From Neocallimastix lanati (nom. inval.) (taxonomy: Eukaryota > Neocallimastigomycota > Neocallimastigomycetes > Neocallimastigales > Neocallimastigaceae): a DNA stretch of 17,500 bases. The DNA lies in assembly GCA_016946835.1 (NCBI GenBank), contig JACVTC010000033.1, positions 1,082,501 to 1,100,000 on the forward strand, in the 5' to 3' direction. Numbering within the stretch: position 1 is the stretch's first letter; each line of letters begins with the position of its first letter. Positions 11,076 through 17,500 of the stretch are shown here, in pieces. A program made the translations under genes and the position numbers. The notes beneath the pieces were generated by a model, which searched no databases, was not told the DNA's origin, and saw only the letters and a list, made by a program, of their open reading frames with translations.

Positions 11076-12515
11076 ATGGCCGATGCTGATGTATATTTTT
11101 ATATAAATATATTAATTGTATAACATATAATCATTTTATTTACATAAGAATGAAAAGCAAAAGTATTAGTGAAAATAAACAACAATTAATATTAGCTTTT
11201 ATCAATAATAATAATATAAATAATAATTTTATATTAGAAATACAAAAAATATATTATATATATATAATAAATTTAATATAATTATATGTAGAATTTTAAT
11301 ATATTAATAATTTTTTAATATTTTTTCTTTTTTTTTAATTTTATTATTTTTTTATATAGGCTCTCTTTGATGGTACATAAAACGAAATATATAATTAGTA
11401 GTTATAATAAAACAATAATATGAAGATATATATGAATTTTTATTTTTTAAAAAAGAAAAATAATTATATCATATTATATTTTTTAATTCTTTTTTTTAAA
11501 AAAAAAAAAAAAAAAAATTATTATTTACAATATGAAATTGCTAAAATAATATAAATTGCATCCTATTTCTTATCAATAATTATTTCATTAATATATATGT
11601 ATTAAATAAATATTTATAATAATAATTAAAATATTTTTTTTTTGATTATAAATAATAGCTATTTACAGCAAGGACAAGGAAAAGGGTAAAACAAATTTTA
11701 TTAAATTTTTATAAAAAATTATTTTTTATTAATGCTATATATATAATTGTTATAAATTTCCATTAAATATATATATATATATATATTTATATATTAAGAA
11801 ATATTAATATTGAAATAAGATTAAATAATTAAATATTCTATATATATTTCCAATACTAAAAATATAATTAATAATAATTTATATAGTAAAAAAAATTTAA
11901 TTAACATTTATTTCTTTTTATCTATTATCTTTTTTTTTTTTCTCGAATTATCAAATTATATTATTAGTTCGTTCTTTATTACAAGATAAAAAATACACCA
12001 CTGTAAAAAAATCCGACCCACGTGCAAAGTATGATACTGAAGTTGAAGTTGATGGTTACAAATTCCTTGGAGCTTACTTTGGTAAAATGACTGGTTTACA
12101 ATTTGCTATTATATTAGGTCATGATGATATTGCTAAAGATATTATTGATGCTACATTAAAGGATGATTTAGATGCAACTTATGGTGTAAATTATTAATTT
12201 TTATTATTATTATTTTTTTTTTTTTTTGAGAAAAAAAAAAAATAAAAATAAAAATTAAACAATAAAAACATAAAAATAATTATTAATAATAAATATAATT
12301 TTAAATAAATATAAATATATATATATATATATTTATCATTATTCAATTATTAATAGGGTGGTAATACAGCACTTCATTTAGCTGCTTTACTTGGTGAAAG
12401 AGATGTTGTAAAAATTTTAGTAGAAAGAGGTGCTGATAAGAGTATTAAGAATAATAAGGGTTTCTCTCCTGTTGATGTTGTTGATGATAAGGAAATGACT
12501 GAATTATTAGCTTAA
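11076..12515 (+). CDS. Small ankyrin-repeat protein (143 aa)
   Basis: Five exons, 11076-11090, 11360-11372, 11659-11685, 11968-12185 and 12357-12515, total 432 nt and close in phase at TAA. The first three are micro-exons of 15, 13 and 27 nt; together with the start of exon 4 they spell MADADALFDAIYSKDKEKVR. Exon 4 carries a degenerate repeat with LQFAIILGHDDIAKDII. Residues 92-128 form a textbook ankyrin repeat, with TALHLAALLGERDVVKILV and RGAD. A capping half-repeat follows (GFSPVDVVDDKEMTELLA). Ankyrin repeats bind proteins; there is no signal peptide, membrane segment or catalytic domain, so it should be a cytosolic or nuclear adaptor. The protein is myotrophin-sized, but orthology is not implied. 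I recall similar short ankyrin proteins in fungi but cannot name the family. Donors are GTATAT, GTACAT, GTAAAA and GTAAAT. At the last donor, GTGTAAAT offers two GT choices; only the second keeps the frame. Confidence 0.88.
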
Positions 12516-13039
12516 GAAAAAAAAATTAAAAATTAAATTATTAATAATTTTATAATTATTTTATTAATCAACAAAATCCATAAAAAAAAATTAAAAAAAG
12601 AATAAAGAAATGAACATAAATTTATATCAGGAAAAAAAAAAATAAATTAATAAAATACATTAAGAAAAAAAAATAAAAAAAAAAAAAAAAATAAAAATAA
12701 AAATAAAAATTTATAAAAAAAAGAAGTATTTTAATATTTATTTATATCGAACCACAACAAAAGAAATGTAGATATAATTTTTTTTTATATATAACATATT
12801 CTTTTAACCAATTTATTTTTTAGAAATTAAAATATTTAGAAATAAATTGCTTTTTTAATAAAATTGATAATAATAAGTAAATTAATAAAAATTATATATC
12901 ATTATTTATAATTTTTCATTATTTAATCATTATTCATCATTATATATTGATCCATTATTAAAAATTTTCCTCATCCATACATTGTTAAAAATGAAAGTTC
13001 GTCGAAATTATAAAAATAAAATAGAATGGAATAAAATAA

Positions 13040-13041
<2 letters not shown>

Positions 13042-13093
<52 letters not shown>
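13042..13093 (+). repeat. 52-nt poly(A) tract
   Basis: An uninterrupted run of 52 A ends in GAGTATATAT. There is no target-site duplication or upstream gene copy, so it is treated as a slippage homopolymer and not as a retroposed tail. Confidence 0.9.
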
Positions 13094-13096
<3 letters not shown>

Positions 13097-13509
13097 TATA
13101 TATAATAAATTTTATAAATTAAAATTTTTTTTTTTTTATGAAAATAGTAATAATAAAAATATATTAATTGCTTTTTGTATTGGAATAATTATATAAATTT
13201 ATAAAATAGACATATATATATATATTAATTTTATTTGATATTCCATTAATGAATATAATATATTTTTTTATTTTACTATTATTATTTTTATTATTATTAT
13301 TATCTATTTTTCATTTTACTTTACCTTTTTATAATGATATCTATTTAGTTAAATATATAAAAAAGCATAACATTCATAAAAAAAAAAAAAAAAAAAATTA
13401 TTTATTTATTTATTTCATATTAAAAGCTTATAATTTTAATAATTATTATAATTACTATGTTATTTACTTATATTATTCTTATAATTAAACTCTTACAACT
13501 ATAATCATA

Positions 13510-13866
<357 letters not shown>

Positions 13867-14310
13867 TATTATTATAGAGAAATAGAAATAATTTCAATAG
13901 CGATAATAGTAATTATATACTAATTTTTTTTTAAAGTTTTTTTTTTTTAATAATAAAAAATTAATCATAAATTAAATCAAATTTTGAATTATTGTGATAA
14001 TAACATTACTTATAATATATTCAATATATTTATATTTATTTATTTTATTTTGTTTTTATTTTATTTTTATTTATATTTTAACAAAATACATTCATTATAT
14101 ATTATTTAATATATATATGATTAATCTTTTATTATTATTCTTGTTGTGTGATTTTACCTTCAGTAAATATTATTAAATATTATTTTTATTATTACATTAA
14201 TAATAATTTTACTTTTAATATCGTTTATTACTACTTATTATTATTACATTATTACTACTTATTAATATTTTAATTATTATTAATAAAGAAAGCAATTCAA
14301 CTGATTTAAT

Positions 14311-15501
14311 TTAATTAGCAAAACGTTTATCAGATTTTAAATAGGCTTTAATTTCTGGGTTTTTAGAAATATGTTCATAAACCTTAATTAAATTTGGTGT
14401 CTTTTCTTTGCTAAATAACTTATCTTCTATACCTGGAAATTTGATAAAGGAATCAATTAAACCAAAAGCGACAACATCAACATATGTTGACTATAAATTA
14501 TTATTACAATAAATATGGTTATCATTGTCATTTTATATATATGAAATCAATAAATATATTAATTAGTTTAAATAAAAAAAAAAAAAAAAAAAATAAAATA
14601 AAGAAATATATATATATATATATTAAGTTATAACGTATGAAAATTCTTTTCTACCTTTTTTCCCATGAAATATCCGTTTGAACCATTACTTTTTAAAATT
14701 TCTTCAATAGAAGATATCAAACTTTTTAATGATTCATCCTTTAAAATATTTTCTGGAATTTTGTCTTTTTCTTCCTTCTATATATATAATATTATAACAA
14801 AGAAAAATAAAATAATAGTAATAATAATAATAATAATATATATATATATATATTAATTTTAAATATTAATAAAAATAATAATAATAATATTTTATACTCA
14901 TTTTATTCTTTTTCACTATATATAATAATTAATAATATATATTATACCTTTGTAGAAAAAATATGAACAAATAATTTGTTAATAATTTCATAAATACCTT
15001 CGAAATAAGAATCAAGAAGAGCATTCTTGAAATTATCTTCACTTCCTAATTCTAGTTATATATAATAAAAAATAAAAAGTAATTTTAATAATTATAAATA
15101 TAAATTTTTTTTAAAAAAAAAAAAAAATGAAATTTTATGATACAATCATTGTAAAATTCAATTAAAAAAAAAAAAGGTCTTCATTTATACTTACTGAATT
15201 TCTTAGCAAGATATCTAATTATAGTACCAGTTTGAACTAAACGGTGTTCATCTCCAGAAGCCGTAGTTTCAATTAACATTGGAACTTGTTTAAATAATAA
15301 GCCTTTAGTTGAAGTTTTTTCTTTTGCCCAATCCTCGACATTCTTACTTTCCCAATCAGCTTTTGCAAATGCTAAAACTAAACGAACATATTCAGCTCTT
15401 CCTTGCATTGGGAAATAAAAAATCTCAAATTTAGAATTAGTAGCATCTGAAGCTTCACCTTCATCAACCTTTTGTCTTTTATTGTTACTAACCTTCTGCA
15501 T
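14311..15501 (-). CDS. Glutathione S-transferase, sigma-class-like (237 aa)
   Basis: On the minus strand four exons, 15501-15195, 15051-14948, 14777-14655 and 14490-14311, total 714 nt (237 codons plus TAA). The thioredoxin-like N-domain begins FEIFYFPMQGRAEYVRLVLA, matching the sigma-class YFPxxGRAE block; Y29 is the candidate catalytic tyrosine. QVPML supplies the cis-proline (P74), and LVQTGTIIRYLAKKF supplies the glutathione gamma-glutamyl contact (Q90-T91). The helical C-domain follows (FKNALLDSYFEGIYEIINKL, GYFMGKKSTYVDVVAFG, PEIKAYLKSDKRF). Members conjugate glutathione to electrophiles or act as prostaglandin-type isomerases; substrates cannot be told from sequence. Compared with animal sigma GSTs there is an extra ~22-residue N-terminus with NNKRQKV, a possible nuclear-targeting patch. 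The start is the only ATG upstream in frame and is followed by compositionally normal coding DNA. The donors are GTAAGT, GTATAA and GTAGAA. Confidence 0.92.
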
Positions 15502-15669
15502 TTTTTATAACTTGATAGTATATAGATATATATATAAATATCAGTTGAAATGATTTAAAAATGAAAAAATAAAATAAAAAATAAAAAAAAAAATTAAAAA
15601 AATAAAAATAAATACATATATATATTTACATATTAAATTAATTTTTTTTTTTTTTTGGTATTTCCATTT

Positions 15670-15694
15670 AGTATTTCTTATTAGACTTCTGCAT
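15670..15694 (-). pseudogene. Possible relic of the GST first codons
   Basis: On the minus strand, ATGCAGAAG at 15694-15686 is identical to the first nine bases of the GST gene. It continues as SNKKY then a stop, resembling the real SNNKR with one codon missing. It may be the remnant of a tandem duplication of the gene's 5' end. The match is short, so coincidence is possible. Confidence 0.25.
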
Positions 15695-15964
15695 ATCAAA
15701 TAATTTAATTTACATATAAATTTAATTTTAATTAATATATATTCATGTTATAGAAAACATATTTTTTAAATGCATTATAATAAAAATTATTATTTTTTTT
15801 TTTTTTTTTTTATTTGTCTATAAATTATATTATATATACTATTATATAATTAATTTAAATATTACCTTTTATATTTTTATTAAATTTTAATTAATCAATC
15901 TTTCATTAATAAAATATTTTGTTTGATACATTATTTTTATTATTGTATCATATATTATTAATCA

Positions 15965-16035
15965 AACACATTTCACTGAAATGTGTTGGATTTCGGAAAT
16001 GTTGCATTGTGAAATTCTACATTCCGAAATTCAAC
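15965..16035. repeat. Two overlapping inverted repeats (hairpins)
   Basis: Hairpin 1 has perfect 10-bp arms AACACATTTC (15965-15974) and GAAATGTGTT (15978-15987) around ACT. Hairpin 2 pairs GTTGGATTTCGGAAATGT (15985-16002) with ACATTCCGAAATTCAAC (16019-16035), with one bulged A and one G-T pair, around a 16-nt loop. The arms share three bases (15985-15987). The segment is richer in GC than its surroundings, consistent with a MITE-like remnant or a structured RNA; neither is established. Confidence 0.7.
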
Positions 16036-16093
16036 TTTTGTATTTATGTAATTTAAATGCCATAGATTTTTTTAATATTTTTTAATACAATTA

Positions 16094-16148
<55 letters not shown>

Positions 16149-16150
16149 AT
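16094..16150. repeat. (AAAT)n microsatellite, ~14 copies
   Basis: A pure ATAA tetranucleotide run lies between the hairpin region and the SINE insertion site. Confidence 0.9.
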
Positions 16151-16212
16151 ATAATAATTATAATCAATTAAGAAATAAACATAAATGTGTTGTGTTATTA
16201 AAAATTATCATA

Positions 16213-16228
16213 TTTTAAATATTTTCTC
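16213..16228 (+). repeat. Left target-site duplication of the SINE
   Basis: The 16-mer TTTTAAATATTTTCTC is repeated exactly at 16672-16687, immediately flanking the GC-rich insert. It marks the pre-insertion site. Confidence 0.9.
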
Positions 16229-16303
16229 GCCATGTTGGTCCAGTCGGTTAGGACGATACAGGTCACTGTAGAGGGCGGGGTTCGAATCCTCGGCATGGCA
16301 CCA
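16229..16303 (+). ncRNA. tRNA-like head with pol III A and B boxes
   Basis: 72 nt fold into acceptor, D and T arms, plus CCA. Between tRNA positions 26 and 49 there are only about 20 nt, and the best pairing is TACAG/CTGTA (16257-16261 with 16266-16270) around a GTCA tetraloop instead of a 7-nt anticodon loop. It serves as the internal promoter of the SINE. The parent tRNA cannot be named safely; the D arm resembles Glu-type tRNAs. Confidence 0.85.
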
Positions 16304-16608
16304 AATAATCGGATGAGGTTTCTATCCTGGGATATCATGAGACCACACGTGATGTTCATAAGGCTTTCCCTCAGATGATTATTTCACCCAACCCTGATAC
16401 TACGCTTTGAATTGAAGCATAGACCTTGATGATTGTAAAATTTCCAATCGCCAATGATTACACCCACTAGGGAGGAGTTAATGGTTCCGTTCTGATGCTC
16501 GTGGTCATTAGAGATATATGTAGGAACGTTAGGAATGCATCTCCGGGCAGTGTGTAACGACGATTGAGAGCGGCGAAGCTGATACAGTATGCCAATAACT
16601 CATCACCT

Positions 16609-16661
16609 TACAGTTAATTAATAACTGTATGGCCATATGGGAGATGGGTACCCATATGTGC
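16609..16661 (+). repeat. Paired terminal hairpins of the SINE
   Basis: Hairpin A pairs TACAGTTA (16609-16616) with TAACTGTA (16622-16629) around ATTAA. Hairpin B pairs CATATGGG (16634-16641) with CCCATATG (16651-16658) around nine bases, extendable by two pairs past a bulge. Lying just before the 3' end, they could be the recognition structure for a partner reverse transcriptase. Confidence 0.75.
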
Positions 16662-16670
16662 AAGTCTATG

Positions 16671-16675
16671 TTTTT
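16671..16675 (+). terminator. Pol III-type T run at the SINE 3' edge
   Basis: Five T follow CAAGTCTATG. Four of them belong to the right target-site duplication. The run could stop pol III, meaning the transcript would end at the element boundary. Confidence 0.4.
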
Positions 16676-16687
16676 AAATATTTTCTC
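16672..16687 (+). repeat. Right target-site duplication of the SINE
   Basis: Exact copy of TTTTAAATATTTTCTC seen at 16213-16228. The two copies have no mismatch, suggesting a recent insertion. Confidence 0.9.
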
Positions 16688-16770
16688 AATTACTTAATTA
16701 AATTTAAATAATAAAAATAAATAATAAATAATTATATGTACATATTTTTTTTTTAATATATTTAAAACAC

Positions 16771-16816
<46 letters not shown>

Positions 16817-16940
16817 GAATAATTAATAACTAATTTATTCATAATAAATAATAAATTTAAAAAAAAGAATTACATAAGAATAAAAATAATTAATAAAAAA
16901 ATATATATATATATATATTAATTAAATTATTTTATTATAA
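16688..16940. other. Short intergenic gap with a 36-nt poly(A)
   Basis: AT-only DNA with an A tract at about 16780-16815 and an (AT)n run near 16901-16918. It separates the SINE from the ATG at 16941. Confidence 0.6.
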
Positions 16941-17346
16941 ATGGAAGAAAATACAAATACTAAAATAAGTGAAACTAATCAAGGAAAAGAACAAAATATT
17001 AATTATTTTTCATTTAAAAATATATATAATTCTAAAGTACATAGAAGTTCTGAATATAAAATTTTTAATAAAATGTATATCTTTTATTATTTTAAACAAT
17101 AAGAAGAAAATTTTAAAACATGAAAATTTACATAATCATCTTGATATAGAATTTAATACATCTATATCAATTACGAAGCATAAAATTAAAAAGATGAAAT
17201 ATAATATAATATAAATACTTATTTATAATAAATGACAGAGTAATGACCAAATGAAAAAGATTTCCAGAATTCCGTGGTACAAATTGCTTTAAATAATTAA
17301 AATTATTCTTAATTAAAAATCCATAATTGTAATTTAATATTTTTTT

Positions 17347-17385
<39 letters not shown>

Positions 17386-17500
17386 GCTGCAATTATTGCA
17401 ATTTTATATTTAATGATATCTTTATCATTAAATATTTCTAAATAATTATTTTACTGTTATTTTTATTTTTATATTTTTATTCATAGCTTTTATATCTATT
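16941..17500 (+). CDS. 5' part of an unidentified small gene, exon structure unresolved
   Basis: An ATG at 16941 opens a coding-like frame (MEENTNTKISETNQGKEQNI, then NYFSFKNIYNSK) that as unspliced DNA stops at 17100. Splicing at GTACAT (17037) to the acceptor TGACAG (exon 17239-17276) stays in frame and adds SNDQMKKISRIP. A further candidate exon begins at 17387 after a 30-nt T tract and TATAG; in one frame it encodes a hydrophobic AIIAILYLMISLSL. That frame does not match the phase left by the GTACAA donor at 17277. An alternative acceptor at 17104 gives a 68-residue product ending at 17214. QMKKISRIPW before a hydrophobic segment faintly recalls TMEM230-type small membrane proteins, but this is weak. 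The gene runs past the window end, or is damaged. Confidence 0.35.

Larger units (their letters stand above)
15502..16212. other. Upstream region of the GST gene with hairpins and an AAAT array
   Basis: This is the 5' side of the minus-strand GST gene. It holds T and A tracts, a possible degenerate copy of the GST start (minus strand, 15694 downward), a double hairpin at 15965-16035 and an (AAAT)n run at 16094-16150. No coding sequence was found. Confidence 0.5.
16229..16671 (+). mobile_element. tRNA-derived SINE retrotransposon, 443 bp, ~45% GC
   Basis: The element begins exactly at base 1 of a tRNA-like head (16229-16300). The acceptor arms pair GCCATGT with GCATGGC. The D stem pairs GTCC with GGAC. 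The T stem closes the loop TTCGAAT. A encoded CCA follows at 16301-16303. The pol III promoter is intact: A box TGGTCCAGTCGG (16236-16247) and B box GGTTCGAATCC (16279-16289). The anticodon arm is not canonical, so it is not a working tRNA. A ~340-nt unrelated body follows with several hairpins, including CTACGCTT...AAGCATAG near 16401-16423. The 3' end carries two stable hairpins. Perfect 16-bp duplications flank the insert, the mark of target-primed retroposition. No open frame of note is present, so it would be non-autonomous and need a LINE partner, which is not in the window. Its GC is far above the host DNA, suggesting a recent, conserved or transferred element. Confidence 0.85.

Noticed and set aside
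12991-13093. MKVRRNYKNK start leading into a Lys run
   Set aside because: The frame depends on a 52-nt poly(A) and closes soon after; no homology is recognised.
13249-13488. Leu/Phe/Tyr-rich frame of 79 codons with a Lys run
   Set aside because: Only AT-rich codons, a poly(A) inside it, no splice or family signal; expected by chance at this composition.
13994-14176. Hydrophobic frame of 60 codons
   Set aside because: Same composition as the surrounding intergenic DNA; no recognisable membrane-protein features beyond AT bias.
16229-16300. Functional tRNA gene
   Set aside because: Anticodon arm is not canonical, the spacing between D and T arms is short, and the unit is the head of a larger element flanked by target-site duplications.

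Overview
The window is eukaryotic nuclear DNA with extremely low GC (well under 20% overall; intergenic DNA and introns lower still). It carries intron-dense genes with GT...AG splice sites, standard-code stops, and long homopolymer and simple-sequence tracts. The composition, the many short AT-only introns and the fungal-type Gyp5/EVI5 RabGAP fit an anaerobic gut fungus (Neocallimastigomycota) best. A dictyostelid-like AT-rich protist is the main alternative. This placement is inference; no rRNA or other decisive marker is present.

Layout. 1-2712 is AT-rich intergenic DNA with a roughly 480-bp heptanucleotide satellite. 2713-6452 (+) is a ten-exon Gyp5/EVI5-type TBC-domain Rab GTPase-activating protein; the reconstructed exons sum to exactly 702 codons. 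7060-7327 (+) holds three short, in-phase exons that look like the 3' end of an unidentified gene or a relic. 8254-9275 (+) is a three-exon gene for the U11/U12 snRNP 25-kDa protein (SNRNP25), a component of the minor (U12-type) spliceosome. 9276-11075 is a gene desert. 11076-12515 (+) is a five-exon gene, with 15-, 13- and 27-nt first exons, for a 143-residue ankyrin-repeat protein. 12516-14310 is intergenic DNA with a 52-nt A tract and a perfect (ATT)n array of about 356 bp. 14311-15501 (-) is a four-exon sigma-class-like glutathione S-transferase gene. 15502-16212 contains two overlapping hairpins and a possible relic of the GST start. 16229-16671 is a GC-rich (about 45%) tRNA-derived SINE with a complete tRNA-like head and a perfect 16-bp target-site duplication. 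From 16941 to the window end lies the 5' part of an unidentified small gene whose exon structure is unresolved.

The protein genes are ordinary housekeeping or stress functions (vesicle traffic, minor splicing, ankyrin scaffold, glutathione conjugation). They show no operon-like or cluster logic. The most interesting items are the SINE, which stands out sharply from the host composition, and the SNRNP25 gene, which implies a minor spliceosome in this lineage. No defence system, CRISPR array, rRNA or functional tRNA gene was seen.
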